Assembly (NCBI GenBank): GCA_947475295.1
Contig: CANJLF010000006.1
Location: 89,031 to 153,030 of the forward strand
Length of the DNA stretch: 64,000 nucleotides
Reading direction: 5' to 3'
From: Fidelibacterota bacterium
Lineage (GTDB): Bacteria; Pseudomonadota; Alphaproteobacteria; Rhodospirillales; Rhodospirillaceae
A model generated the notes under the pieces. The model had not been told where the DNA came from, searched no databases, and saw nothing but the letters and a program-made list of their open reading frames with translations. Numbering within the stretch: position 1 is the stretch's first letter; every line of letters starts with the position of its first letter. The position numbers were made by a program, and so were the translations under genes. Positions 26,445 through 34,897 of this stretch are shown one piece after another.

Positions 26445-27737
26445 CTAAGCGGCCGTGGCTGTGATGGACTCGCGCAAGGTCTTGGCGAATTTTGACACAT
26501 CCTCGGCCGTATGGGCGAGAGACAGGAAGAGAACCTCGAAGGCCGAAGGCGGGATATAAACCCCGCGCTCCAGCATGGCGTGGAACAAGGGGCTGAAGCG
26601 TGCGCCGGCGTTTTGATCGAGGGTCTCGGCGGAACGCGGCGCGGCGCCTTTCTGGAAAGACAGCCAGAAGATCGAACCGACTCGCGTCATGGTCCAAGGC
26701 AGGTTCACGCCGTCCAGAGCCGCTGTGACTTCCTTCTCCAGCAGAGCACTTTTTTCTTCCAGCTGGGTCCAGGCCTTCTCGCGCTCAAGAATGCGCAAGG
26801 TCGCTAGGCCCGCGGCCATGGCTACGGGGTTCCCCGACAAGGTGCCGGCCTGATAGACCGGGCCTTCCGGGGCGATGTGCGACATTAAATGTTTGGACCC
26901 GCCGTAAGCGCCCACGGGCAAGCCGCCGCCGATGATCTTGCCGAAGGTCGCGAGGTCAGGCGTGATGCCGTACAATTCGGCGGCGCCGCCCTTGGCGACA
27001 CGAAAGCCCGAAATCACTTCGTCGAAAATCAGCAGCGCGCCGGCCTCACGGGTCAGGCGGCGCAGCGTCAGCAGAAACTCTTTCCGCTGCAGCAAAAGGC
27101 CGTTGTTGGCCGGGATCGGCTCGATGATGACGGCGGCGATGCGGCTGCCCTCGGCGGCGAACAAAGCCTTGAGTTTCGCTTCGTCGTCCAAAGGCAACAC
27201 GCTTGTCAACGCCGCGAAGGCCTTGGGCACGCCGGCGGACGACGGTTGACCAGCGGTCACCAGACCCGAGCCCGCCGCCACCAGCAGGTGATCGGCGTGG
27301 CCGTGATAGCAGCCCGAGAATTTGACGATCAAATCGCGGCCCGTGGCGCCGCGCGCAAGGCGGATCGCGCTCATGGTGGCTTCGGAGCCCGACGAGACAA
27401 AGCGCACTTGCTCAAGCCCGGGATAGGACGCTACCACCGCTTCGGCCAATTCGACTTCCGCGCGGCAGGGCGCGCCGAAGGTGGTGCCCAACGCGGCTTT
27501 GTTCTGAATCACTTCGATGACTTCGGGATGACAGTGGCCGAGGATCAGCGGACCCCAGGAACCCATAAAGTCGAGATAGCGGTTGCCTTCCTCGTCGACC
27601 ACGAAGGCGCCCTCGCCGCGCGCAATGAAGCGCGGCGTGCCGCCCACGGCCTGAAAGGCGCGCACAGGTGAATTGACGCCGCCGGGGGTGACGCGCCGGG
27701 CGCGATCAAAAAGTTCGGCGTTGGTCTCTTTCGTCAC
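26445..27737 (-). CDS. hemL: Glutamate-1-semialdehyde 2,1-aminomutase
   Basis: HemL forms 5-aminolevulinate from glutamate-1-semialdehyde, the second step of the C5 pathway. It has 430 residues and is a class III PLP aminotransferase. IFDEVISGFRVAKGG, the PLP Lys in ATFGKIIGGGLPVGAYGG, and VYQAGTLSGNPVAMAAGL are all typical of GSAM. The start is GTG, overlapping the hemA stop as GTGA. It is followed closely by the histidine-kinase gene. Confidence 0.96.
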   Translation of the reverse strand: MTKETNAELFDRARRVTPGGVNSPVRAFQAVGGTPRFIARGEGAFVVDEEGNRYLDFMGSWGPLILGHCHPEVIEVIQNKAALGTTFGAPCRAEVELAEAVVASYPGLEQVRFVSSGSEATMSAIRLARGATGRDLIVKFSGCYHGHADHLLVAAGSGLVTAGQPSSAGVPKAFAALTSVLPLDDEAKLKALFAAEGSRIAAVIIEPIPANNGLLLQRKEFLLTLRRLTREAGALLIFDEVISGFRVAKGGAAELYGITPDLATFGKIIGGGLPVGAYGGSKHLMSHIAPEGPVYQAGTLSGNPVAMAAGLATLRILEREKAWTQLEEKSALLEKEVTAALDGVNLPWTMTRVGSIFWLSFQKGAAPRSAETLDQNAGARFSPLFHAMLERGVYIPPSAFEVLFLSLAHTAEDVSKFAKTLRESITATAA

Positions 27738-29041
27738 GAGCGTTTCTCCTTGGGTGTGTCTTTCCCCGCATCTTTTGGGGCGCGTTCGTTATCGGATAGG
27801 GCTTCTTCAACGCCTGCCATATAAGCCTGCACCGCCTCCGGGCCGGCTTCAGCGGCGAGCGCGCGCAGGCCTTTGATCGGCGCATGAGCCAAGCGCCGCG
27901 CGAAGCCCTCGGCCCACAGACGCAAAGCCTCGTCGTCGCCGCCGCCATTGCGCGGCAACCGGCGCAGGCTCTCCACGGCGGCTTGCTGATACTGCGTGGT
28001 CAACCGCTGCAAAAGCGGCGCGGCTTCGCGGATGGCGTATTCACTGCGCAGGCGTTCCAGGTGTTCATCGATCACAACCCGCGCTGAAGCCAGTTGTCCT
28101 AGCTTGGCGGCGCGGCCTGAAGCGGCATCAGCGATGACTTCGTCCATGCCGACGCGATGCAGTCCCACCGCTTCCGCTGCTTCGGGATCGACGTTGGGCG
28201 GCACACCCAGATCGATCAACAGCGGATTTTTGCCAGCTGCGGCGAGCTTGGTGAGAAGAGCGCGGTCCAGCACGGGCTCGGCGCCGCCGACGGCTGTGAT
28301 GATGACATCGAAGCCGGTGGGATCAGCCTTAAAGGCCTCGAGACTTTTCGCGTCGGCTTTGACCTCGGCAGCGAACTCTTGTGCGGATTCCAAAGTGCGA
28401 TTGACGATGATCATCGGCAGGTTCTTCTGCGCGAAGGCCCGCGCGCAATGGCGCGTCATGGGCGAGACACCAACAAGCGCGATGCGGCAGCTTCGTCCCG
28501 CGATGTGCTCGACCACGCGCGTGACCGCGAAATTGGCGAGCGAGTCCGCGTTGCCGGGCCGGGCTGCCTGCTGATGTACGTCTTGAGCAGCGCGCAAGGC
28601 TTCGCCGAAAATATAGTCGAGCTGCAGCCCACAGGTGCCGGCGGTGCGCGCCGTGGTCCAGGCGCCGCGCACCTGGGCGTAGATTTCGCGCTCGCCGGCC
28701 TGAGCCGAGTCCAGGCCCGAGGCGACCAGGAACAGATGTTCGACCGCGCCCTCGTCGGTCCAGGCGCGGAAAATGCGCCGGGTTTCGGTCTCTAGCAGCG
28801 GTGTGGGGGCCAGCAACTGGCCCAGCTTGTCGCGGCAGGCTTGCACGACGAGGGGACTGTCGCCGGCCAGCACGAACTCGACGCGGTTGCAGGTGCCGAT
28901 ATAGGCCAGTTCCTGGGCGCCGATCTTGGCGGCCAGGGACGGCAGGCGCTGGGCGATCTGGTCCTTGGGCAGGGCCAACTGGCCCAGCCGCTCCACGCCG
29001 GCCGTCTTATATGATGCGCCTATAAGTGCGAATCGGTTCAT
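27734..29041 (-). CDS. hemA: Glutamyl-tRNA reductase (C5 pathway)
   Basis: This enzyme reduces Glu-tRNA to glutamate-1-semialdehyde with NADPH, the first committed step of tetrapyrrole synthesis. It has 435 residues. The catalytic Cys51 lies in IGTCNRVEF. GEREIYAQVRGAW matches the conserved G-E-x-x-I-x-x-Q block. A Rossmann domain follows (IALVGVSPMTRHCARAF, DVIITAVGG, LLIDLGVPPNVDP), then a dimerisation helix. It is the first gene of the eight-gene haem operon. In most alphaproteobacteria ALA is made instead by the Shemin enzyme ALA synthase, so the C5 pair here is notable. The C-terminal tail is charged and variable. Confidence 0.95.
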   Translation of the reverse strand: MNRFALIGASYKTAGVERLGQLALPKDQIAQRLPSLAAKIGAQELAYIGTCNRVEFVLAGDSPLVVQACRDKLGQLLAPTPLLETETRRIFRAWTDEGAVEHLFLVASGLDSAQAGEREIYAQVRGAWTTARTAGTCGLQLDYIFGEALRAAQDVHQQAARPGNADSLANFAVTRVVEHIAGRSCRIALVGVSPMTRHCARAFAQKNLPMIIVNRTLESAQEFAAEVKADAKSLEAFKADPTGFDVIITAVGGAEPVLDRALLTKLAAAGKNPLLIDLGVPPNVDPEAAEAVGLHRVGMDEVIADAASGRAAKLGQLASARVVIDEHLERLRSEYAIREAAPLLQRLTTQYQQAAVESLRRLPRNGGGDDEALRLWAEGFARRLAHAPIKGLRALAAEAGPEAVQAYMAGVEEALSDNERAPKDAGKDTPKEKRS

Positions 29042-29072
29042 GGTGGGTCGATATCATAGCCGTCTTTAACGA

Positions 29073-29090
29073 ATGTCACGGCCATGTCAC
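29073..29090 (-). promoter_or_regulatory. Direct repeat upstream of hemA, candidate OmpR-family operator
   Basis: The heptamer GTGACAT occurs twice on the minus strand, separated by GGCC, giving an 11-bp period. The hemA-proximal copy ends 32 bases before the start codon, and a TATGAT -10 candidate lies at 29053-29058. Seven-base direct repeats with a 4-base spacer are the usual layout for PhoB/OmpR-type regulators, and such a regulator is encoded in this operon. Confidence 0.5.
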
Positions 29091-29131
29091 AGGGCCTTGC
29101 CGCGGCGGGAAATTTGCAGCTTTCCGCCCTA

Positions 29132-29143
29132 CATAGGCCTATG
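29132..29143. promoter_or_regulatory. 12-bp palindrome upstream of hemH
   Basis: CATAGGCCTATG is a perfect 12-base palindrome in the hemA-hemH divergent region, 36 bases before the preferred hemH start. It may be an operator. No named regulator can be assigned. Confidence 0.35.
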
Positions 29144-29179
29144 GCATATCCGCGCAACCGAATGCGAAAGGAAAACACT

Positions 29180-30217
29180 TTGACCGACACCCGCTTGGCG
29201 ATCGTGGTCTTCAACCTCGGCGGGCCCGACAGCCCGAAGGCCGTGCGGCCATTCCTGTTCAATCTGTTCAACGATCCCTTCATCATCCCCCTGCCCGGAC
29301 CCCTGCGTTGGCTGTTTGCTACAACGATCTCAACGCTGCGCGCGAAAAAGTCGCGCGGCTATTACGAGCGCCTTGGTGGGAAATCGGTGCTGCTGCCGGA
29401 GACCGAGGCCCAGGCCGCAGCCTTGCAGCAAGTGGCGAAGCCTTTCGCGGACGATGCACGCGTATTCATCCTCATGCGCTATTGGCATCCCATGGCGCGC
29501 GAAGTGGTCGCCGACCTCAAAGCCTACAATCCGACACGCATTGTCGTGCTGCCGCTATATCCGCAGTTCTCGACCACCACCACCGGCACGACGTTGGCCG
29601 TGCTCGCGCGCGAAGCCAAGCGCCAGGGCCTGACAACGCCGACGGAAGTGCTGTGCTGTTTTCCAACCGCCGAGGGCTTTGTCGCGCCGGTGGCCGATAA
29701 ACTGCGCAGCGCCGTTGAGGCCGCCAAGGCCCATGGACGTCCGCGCGTGTTGTTTTCGGCCCACGGCTTGCCGGAGAAGATTATCGCCGACGGTGATCCC
29801 TATGAGTGGCAAGTGGCGCAGTCGACGGAAGCCATTGTCGCGAAGCTTGGGCTACCCGACCTCGATTGGAAGATCTGCTATCAAAGCCGCGTGACGCCTG
29901 TGAAATGGCTGGGGCCGCCGGTGGAAAGCGAAATCCGCCGGGCCGGCGCGGACCGTGTGCCGCTGATCATCGTGCCGATCTCCTTTGTCTCGGAGCATGT
30001 CGAGACTTTGGTGGAACTGGATGAGACCATGCGCGATCTGGCCGCCGCCGCAGGAGTGCCGCATTTTTCGCGCCTCGCCGCCGTGCGAACCGATCCGGTG
30101 TTCATCAAGGCCTTGGCCGGCTTCACGGAATTTCTGCGCAATAAACGCACACCCTGCTCGGCCACGGGCGCACGCATCTGTCCCGCCCAGTTCGGAAAGT
30201 GCCCGCACGCCCCTTAA
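29180..30217 (+). CDS. hemH: Ferrochelatase
   Basis: HemH inserts Fe2+ into protoporphyrin IX, completing haem. The protein is about 345 residues. Motifs: LAIVVFNLGGPDSPKAV, YWHPMAREVV, the catalytic His in LFSAHGLPEKI, and VPISFVSEHVETLVELD with the conserved Glu. The C-terminal tail has three cysteines (CSATGARICPAQFGKC), and a CC pair occurs in the middle, so a [2Fe-2S] cluster as in some bacterial ferrochelatases is possible. I prefer the TTG at 29180 because AAAGGA lies seven bases upstream. The ATG at 29162 has no such site. It is divergent from hemA and shares its control region. Confidence 0.94.
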   Translation: MTDTRLAIVVFNLGGPDSPKAVRPFLFNLFNDPFIIPLPGPLRWLFATTISTLRAKKSRGYYERLGGKSVLLPETEAQAAALQQVAKPFADDARVFILMRYWHPMAREVVADLKAYNPTRIVVLPLYPQFSTTTTGTTLAVLAREAKRQGLTTPTEVLCCFPTAEGFVAPVADKLRSAVEAAKAHGRPRVLFSAHGLPEKIIADGDPYEWQVAQSTEAIVAKLGLPDLDWKICYQSRVTPVKWLGPPVESEIRRAGADRVPLIIVPISFVSEHVETLVELDETMRDLAAAAGVPHFSRLAAVRTDPVFIKALAGFTEFLRNKRTPCSATGARICPAQFGKCPHAP

Positions 30218-30252
30218 ACCGGGAATTTTTCGTAACGTCAGGGCCGTTCGTC

Positions 30253-30279
30253 CAGCTTGCGCGTTAAGCTTGCAAGCTG
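30253..30279. promoter_or_regulatory. Inverted repeat before the dienelactone-hydrolase gene
   Basis: CAGCTTGC at 30253-30260 and GCAAGCTG at 30272-30279 form a perfect 8-bp dyad with an 11-base loop, 19 bases before the start codon. It could be an operator or an mRNA hairpin near the ribosome-binding site. No T-run follows, so it is not a simple terminator of hemH. Confidence 0.35.
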
Positions 30280-30298
30280 AACTGCGAGAGGTGCGCCC

Positions 30299-31030
30299 AT
30301 GGCCTCCGCCATAAAGACCGAAGACATTATTTATAGCGACAGCCCGCTCACCATGAACGGCTTCGCGGCCTATGAGGACGGGCGGGCGGAAAAGCGCCCC
30401 GGCGTGCTGGTGGTGCACGAGGCCTGGGGTTTGGACGAACATGTGACCACGCGGGCGAAAATGCTGGCAAGCCTCGGCTATGTCGCCTTCGCCGCCGACA
30501 TGTTCGGCGACCGGCGCCAAGTGACCAAGCGCGAGGAAGCCATGGCGCTGATCGGCGACTTGCGCGCCAATCCGCAAAAACTCCGTGTGCGCGTGCGTGC
30601 GGCGCTGACGGCGATGTCAGCCATGCCGCAGGTGGATGGGGCGCGCCTTGGCGCCATCGGCTTTTGTTTCGGCGGCACTTCCGTGCTGGAGTTGGCGCGC
30701 GACGGCGCCGATGCTGCCTGCGTCGTGAGCTTCCACGGCGGCCTGGAGACGCAGATGCCCGCAGTGCCTGGCGAAGTGAAGGCGCGTATTCTGGTGTGCA
30801 ACGGCGCCGACGACCCCATGATTCCGCCGACACAGGTCAAAGCCTTCGAAGACGAGATGCACAAGGCCGGCGCCGACATCCGCGTCATCAACTACAAAGG
30901 CGCTGTGCACAACTTCACCAATCCCGCGGCGGACGGGTCCATCGCGCCGGGCATTCTCTACAACAAGCCCGCTGACGAACGGTCCTGGGCCGCCATGCGT
31001 GCATTTTTCGCCGACGTTTTCGGGCGATAG
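30299..31030 (+). CDS. Dienelactone hydrolase family protein
   Basis: This alpha/beta hydrolase of the dienelactone-hydrolase type has 243 residues. The nucleophile is the Cys of GFCFGGTS (near residue 122), as in true dienelactone hydrolases. The acid is in CNGADDPMIPP and the His in GAVHNFTNP. The VHEAWGLDEHVTTRAKMLAS block near the N-terminus is characteristic. It is preceded by an AGAGG site and stands between hemH and ygiQ. No aromatic-ring cleavage genes are nearby, so the substrate is open. Confidence 0.88.
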   Translation: MASAIKTEDIIYSDSPLTMNGFAAYEDGRAEKRPGVLVVHEAWGLDEHVTTRAKMLASLGYVAFAADMFGDRRQVTKREEAMALIGDLRANPQKLRVRVRAALTAMSAMPQVDGARLGAIGFCFGGTSVLELARDGADAACVVSFHGGLETQMPAVPGEVKARILVCNGADDPMIPPTQVKAFEDEMHKAGADIRVINYKGAVHNFTNPAADGSIAPGILYNKPADERSWAAMRAFFADVFGR

Positions 31031-31134
31031 CGTGGCCGGGCGGTCCGATTTAACATCTTGATATGTATTAATGTTTCGACAGACGCGCGGCAGCGCCATT
31101 GACGCAGATGCCGCTGTGGATCACATAGACCCGC

Positions 31135-33171
31135 ATGAACGCTGTCACTTCCACGCCGAAGCCGCTGTTTTCCTACCGCAAGTATTGGGCGGAGCGTTTT
31201 GGCACGGCCCCCTTCCTGCCCATGTCGCGCGCCGAGATGGATGAGTTGGGCTGGGATGCCTGCGACGTCATCCTAGTGACCGGCGACGCCTATGTGGATC
31301 ATCCGAGCTTCGGCATGGCGATCATCGGCCGGTTGCTGGAAGCGCAAGGTTTCCGCGTCGGGCTTATCGCGCAGCCCGACTGGCAAAGCCCCGAGGCTTT
31401 TGCCGCCTTGGGCCGGCCCACACTCTACTTCGGCGTCACCGGCGGAAACATGGATTCCATGGTCAACCGCTATACCGCCGACAAGCGCCTGCGCCACAAC
31501 GACAGCTACACGCCGGGCGGCGAAGGCGGCAAACGTCCCGACCGTTCGGTCATCGTTTATGCCCAGCGGTGCCGCGAAGCGTTCAAAGATGTACCGATTG
31601 TGCTGGGCGGCATTGAGAGCTCGCTTAGGCGCATCGCCCATTACGACTACTGGTCCGACAAAGTCCGTCGCTCAATTTTGGTCGATGCCAAAGCCGACAT
31701 TCTGCTTTACGGCAACGCCGAACGCGCCGTGGTGGAAGTCACCCACCGTCTGGCCAAAGGCGCAAAGCCCGCCGACCTCGACGATGTGCGCGGCGTGGCG
31801 CTTCTGAAGCCGGCGGTTCCCGAAGGCTGGACGGCACTTCACGCCGACGACCTGGACGCCAGCGACGAAGGTGCCCGCGCCGCCGGCCCCATGACGGTGA
31901 TCCGTCTGCCATCCTTTGAGCAGGTGGAGGGCGACAAAGAGTCCTATGCCCGCGCGAGCCGCGTGCTGCATCGGGAAAGCAACCCCGGCAACGCGCGCCC
32001 ACTTGTGCAAAAGCACGGCGACCGCGAGCTGTGGGTCACGCCGCCGCCGATTCCCCTGACCACCCCCGAGATGGACGGCGTCTACGAGCTTCCTTACGCG
32101 CGGGCGCCTCATCCCTCTTACGGCGAGGCCAAGATCCCCGCCTGGGACATGATCCGTTTTTCCGTCACCATCATGCGCGGCTGCTTCGGCGGCTGTTCGT
32201 TCTGTTCCATCACCGAACATGAAGGCCGCATCATCCAGAACCGGTCCCAAGAATCGGTGCTGCAAGAAATCGGCCAGATCCGCGACAAGACCAAAGGCTT
32301 TACCGGCATCATCTCGGACATCGGCGGGCCCACCGCCAACATGTATCGTATCGCTTGCAAGGACACGAAAACCGAATCCCTCTGCCGCAAGCCGTCTTGC
32401 GTGTATCCGGAAATCTGCCCAAACCTCAACACCAGCCATGACTCGCTGATCCAGCTTTACCGCAAGGCGCGCGAAGTGCCCGGCATCAAGAAGATCATGG
32501 TCGCCTCGGGCGTACGTTACGATCTGGCTGTAAAAAGCCCGGCCTATATCAAAGAACTCGTCACCCACCACGTCGGCGGCTATTTGAAAATCGCACCCGA
32601 GCACACCGAGGCGGGCCCCTTGTCGAAGATGATGAAACCCGGCATCGGCGCCTACGACCGTTTCAAGCAGCTGTTCGATCAGGCGGCTAAGGAGGCGAAC
32701 AAGGAATACTTCCTGATTCCTTATTTCATCGCCGCCCATCCCGGCACCACCGACGAGGACATGATGAACCTGGCGCTGTGGCTAAAGCGCCATAAGTACC
32801 GCGCCGATCAGGTGCAGACTTTCCTGCCCTCGCCCATGGCGCTGGCCACGGCGATGTACCATTCGGGCAGCAATCCCTTGCGCCCGATCCGGCGCGGCGT
32901 CTCCGAGTCGGTGGATGCCATCAAGGGCTTGCGCCAGCGCCGTCTGCACAAGGCCTTCTTGCGCTATCACGACGCCGAGAACTGGCCGATCTTACGCGAG
33001 GCCTTGAAACGCATGGGCCGCGCCGATTTGATCGGTCCCGGCAAGCACCAGCTGATTCCTACCTGGCAGCCGGCGGGAACCGGCGGCACCGGCGGCGAAG
33101 GCAGCCGCCAAGGGCGCAAACACAAGACACAGCGTTTCCTGACTAAGGGCATACCAGCGCCGCGACGTTAA
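31135..33171 (+). CDS. YgiQ family radical SAM protein
   Basis: This 678-residue protein is of the YgiQ/UPF0313 family. It has an N-terminal region ([20 protein letters not shown]), a B12-binding-like fold before the core, and a radical SAM core with the cluster motif [10 protein letters not shown] (C-x3-C-x2-C). The C-terminal family segment includes [16 protein letters not shown]. Its reaction is not established. The three-Cys motif and SAM-binding segments ([25 protein letters not shown]) are intact. It is monocistronic. Confidence 0.92.
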   Translation: MNAVTSTPKPLFSYRKYWAERFGTAPFLPMSRAEMDELGWDACDVILVTGDAYVDHPSFGMAIIGRLLEAQGFRVGLIAQPDWQSPEAFAALGRPTLYFGVTGGNMDSMVNRYTADKRLRHNDSYTPGGEGGKRPDRSVIVYAQRCREAFKDVPIVLGGIESSLRRIAHYDYWSDKVRRSILVDAKADILLYGNAERAVVEVTHRLAKGAKPADLDDVRGVALLKPAVPEGWTALHADDLDASDEGARAAGPMTVIRLPSFEQVEGDKESYARASRVLHRESNPGNARPLVQKHGDRELWVTPPPIPLTTPEMDGVYELPYARAPHPSYGEAKIPAWDMIRFSVTIMRGCFGGCSFCSITEHEGRIIQNRSQESVLQEIGQIRDKTKGFTGIISDIGGPTANMYRIACKDTKTESLCRKPSCVYPEICPNLNTSHDSLIQLYRKAREVPGIKKIMVASGVRYDLAVKSPAYIKELVTHHVGGYLKIAPEHTEAGPLSKMMKPGIGAYDRFKQLFDQAAKEANKEYFLIPYFIAAHPGTTDEDMMNLALWLKRHKYRADQVQTFLPSPMALATAMYHSGSNPLRPIRRGVSESVDAIKGLRQRRLHKAFLRYHDAENWPILREALKRMGRADLIGPGKHQLIPTWQPAGTGGTGGEGSRQGRKHKTQRFLTKGIPAPRR

Positions 33172-33200
33172 CTTTTTAGGCCTGTTTGTAGATCCCGTCT

Positions 33201-33254
33201 TGCCGCGGTGCGGCACCGGCTAAGCGCTTACTAAAAGGCGAAATATCGGCCTTT
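33201..33254. other. Hairpin-rich segment between ygiQ and csp
   Basis: Three small inverted repeats follow ygiQ: TGCCGC-GGT-GCGGCA (33201-33215), the palindrome TAAGCGCTTA (33221-33230), and AAAGGC-N9-GCCTTT (33234-33254). None has a convincing T-run. They may act together as a weak terminator or lie in the long csp leader. Confidence 0.3.
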
Positions 33255-33395
33255 CCGTTCCGGCGGAGTAGGGCTTTTATTTGAATCGATTGAAGATTGG
33301 CCACTTTTCCTGTAGGTTCCTGCCGTCGAGTTCTTCGCCTGCCTTGCTACATGCCCTTATAAGGCCTTCCCAAGACAACGCTGGATTCGGAAAAT

Positions 33396-33416
33396 GTTGC
33401 GCGATGGTCGCGCAAC
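33396..33416 (+). promoter_or_regulatory. Hairpin in the cold-shock gene leader
   Basis: GTTGCGCGA-TGG-TCGCGCAAC is a perfect 9-bp stem with a 3-base loop, 38 bases before the csp start codon. No T-run follows. Cold-shock mRNAs often have long structured leaders, and this hairpin could take part in such control. Confidence 0.45.
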
Positions 33417-33454
33417 GCAAACTACGCATACATGCATTTTCTAAGGAGACCAAT

Positions 33455-33658
33455 ATGGCTACAGGCACGGTAAAGTGGTTCAACTCGCAAAAGGGTTTCG
33501 GCTTCATTCAACCCAGCAACGGCGGCAAAGATGTGTTCGTGCACATCAGCGCAGTCGAGCGCGCGGGCCTCTCGACCCTCAACGAGGGCCAGAGCATCAG
33601 CTATGACGTCGTCAATGAGCGCGGCAAGGATGCCGCCGCGAATTTGAAGGTTGCGTAA
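33455..33658 (+). CDS. Cold-shock protein (CspA family)
   Basis: This single cold-shock domain has 67 residues and acts as an RNA/DNA chaperone. The start [20 protein letters not shown] contains RNP1 (KGFGFI), and RNP2 is VFVHIS. The ATG at 33455 is preceded by AAGGAGA at ideal spacing, so the longer open frame upstream is leader rather than protein. It ends 29 bases before a strong terminator and forms its own transcription unit. Confidence 0.95.
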   Translation: MATGTVKWFNSQKGFGFIQPSNGGKDVFVHISAVERAGLSTLNEGQSISYDVVNERGKDAAANLKVA

Positions 33659-33686
33659 GCAATCCGACGCTACGGCGTAAAGTCAA

Positions 33687-33716
33687 AGCCCGGTGCAGTA
33701 GTGCACCGGGCTTTTT
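33687..33716 (+). terminator. Rho-independent terminator of csp
   Basis: An 11-bp perfect stem (AGCCCGGTGCA with TGCACCGGGCT) encloses a GTAG loop and runs into TTTTT at 33712-33716. It lies 29 bases after the csp stop codon. Confidence 0.93.
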
Positions 33717-33741
33717 CTTTGGGAAAACGTGCGGCACGGTT

Positions 33742-33954
33742 TCAGCGATGATGGCGCCAGCCGGGTTTGGCCAGATCGCTGGAGTTGATCATGGTCGCGT
33801 TGCAGGTCTTGCAGGTGAAATGCCGTTCCGCCCCGCGCATGACACCATCGGTCTTGCTCTCCGTGAGCGCGGCATGCGGCGGCTCGCTACGGCTCTTGCA
33901 AAGCTGCAATTGACAGGCGCGGCATCGCGGCGCGAGCGGTGTTTTAATGTCCAT
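33742..33954 (-). CDS. Small zinc-ribbon-like protein
   Basis: I do not recognise this 70-residue protein. It has two Cys pairs: CRACQLQLC near the N-terminus and CKTCNATM near the C-terminus. These are spaced as in a zinc ribbon or a Zn-binding rubredoxin-like knuckle. The ATG at 33954 (MDIKTPLAPRC) is the likely start. It lies 32 bases downstream of the CarD gene stop on the same strand, so the two may be cotranscribed. The gene call rests mostly on the cysteine pattern. Confidence 0.45.
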   Translation of the reverse strand: MDIKTPLAPRCRACQLQLCKSRSEPPHAALTESKTDGVMRGAERHFTCKTCNATMINSSDLAKPGWRHHR

Positions 33955-33986
33955 AGCTGTTGCCCCTTGCGGGCCGCGCACAGCGG

Positions 33987-34517
33987 TTAGGCCGCGCTCA
34001 GCAGCTTTTCCAGCTTCGATGTGGCGGCTTCGTGTTCAATCTTTTCGACCGCCGCCAATTCATAGGTCAAACGGCCCAGAGCCTGTTCGTAGATCTGGCG
34101 TTCGCTATAGGACTGCTCGGACTGGTTCGGGCCGCGATGCAGATCGCGCACGACTTCAGCGATGGAGATGGGATTTCCGGAATTGATCTTGGCGGCATAT
34201 TCCAGGGCGCGGCGGCTCCACATGGCGCGCTTGACCGTCGCGCGGCCTTTGAGCGTCGTCAGCGCCGTGGCCATGACCGGGCGCGTCGACAGCCTGCGAA
34301 GGCCGAGGTTCTTGGCCTTCAGCAAGGGCACGCGCAGCGTCATGCGGTCGCGGTCGAAGCTGATGACAAACAGCTTGATGCTCTGATTGCCGATGACTTG
34401 GGTCTCGATCGTCGTGACCTTGCCCACGCCGTGGGTGGGATAAACCACAAAATCGCCCGCGGAAAAGGAGGCGGTGCCCTTGGCTTCAGTCGGCTGGGGA
34501 GCGGCAGAATTGGTCAT
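33987..34517 (-). CDS. CarD family transcriptional regulator
   Basis: CarD/CdnL-type proteins bind RNA polymerase beta and stabilise open promoter complexes. The protein has 176 residues. The N-terminal RNA-polymerase-interaction Tudor-like domain starts FSAGDFVVYPTHGVGKVTTIE. The helical C-terminal domain contains SGNPISIAEVVRDLHRG, then SYSERQIYEQALGRLTYELA. The length and layout match alphaproteobacterial CarD proteins. It is the first gene of a possible two-gene unit with the small zinc-ribbon protein. Confidence 0.93.
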   Translation of the reverse strand: MTNSAAPQPTEAKGTASFSAGDFVVYPTHGVGKVTTIETQVIGNQSIKLFVISFDRDRMTLRVPLLKAKNLGLRRLSTRPVMATALTTLKGRATVKRAMWSRRALEYAAKINSGNPISIAEVVRDLHRGPNQSEQSYSERQIYEQALGRLTYELAAVEKIEHEAATSKLEKLLSAA

Positions 34518-34897
34518 GTGGGATCTTTCTCTATGGTTGGCATTTCTCAGTGGTTAAGCATGGGCTCACGACTGAAAGGCTCCCCCCGAAGCCTCCTGTG
34601 CAAGCGGCTCTTCTTCGAAAACTCCAAATTGGTCTAATCACGCATATTCTGTGGCCGAACATGCGGGGCCGGGCAGTGACTTAACCCAAACTCCGCGACA
34701 TAGAAGTGCTGTTTTCCGAGCACTCGGAGCTATGGCCGGTGAGATATGGACGGGAGATCGTTTGGTCCGGCGGATCAGCGACGGACAAGAAGACCATAAC
34801 ATACAAATCCTTCGAATAACAGGGTAACCGCCCTTAAGGCGGGAATACTCCAGGTTGTTGGCCCGCAGCATGATTCGGCCTCAATTCATCTAATGCT
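34518..34897. other. Intergenic region upstream of carD
   Basis: No convincing gene is seen in these 380 bases. The region carries the carD promoter on the minus strand. CCGCC-CTTAA-GGCGG at about 34829-34843 is a short inverted repeat. Base composition is lower in GC than in the neighbouring genes. Confidence 0.5.

Noticed and set aside
33281..33454. N-terminal extension of the cold-shock protein
   Set aside because: The AAGGAGA site and the typical MATGTVKWF start show the ORF begins at 33455. The upstream part holds a hairpin and is leader.
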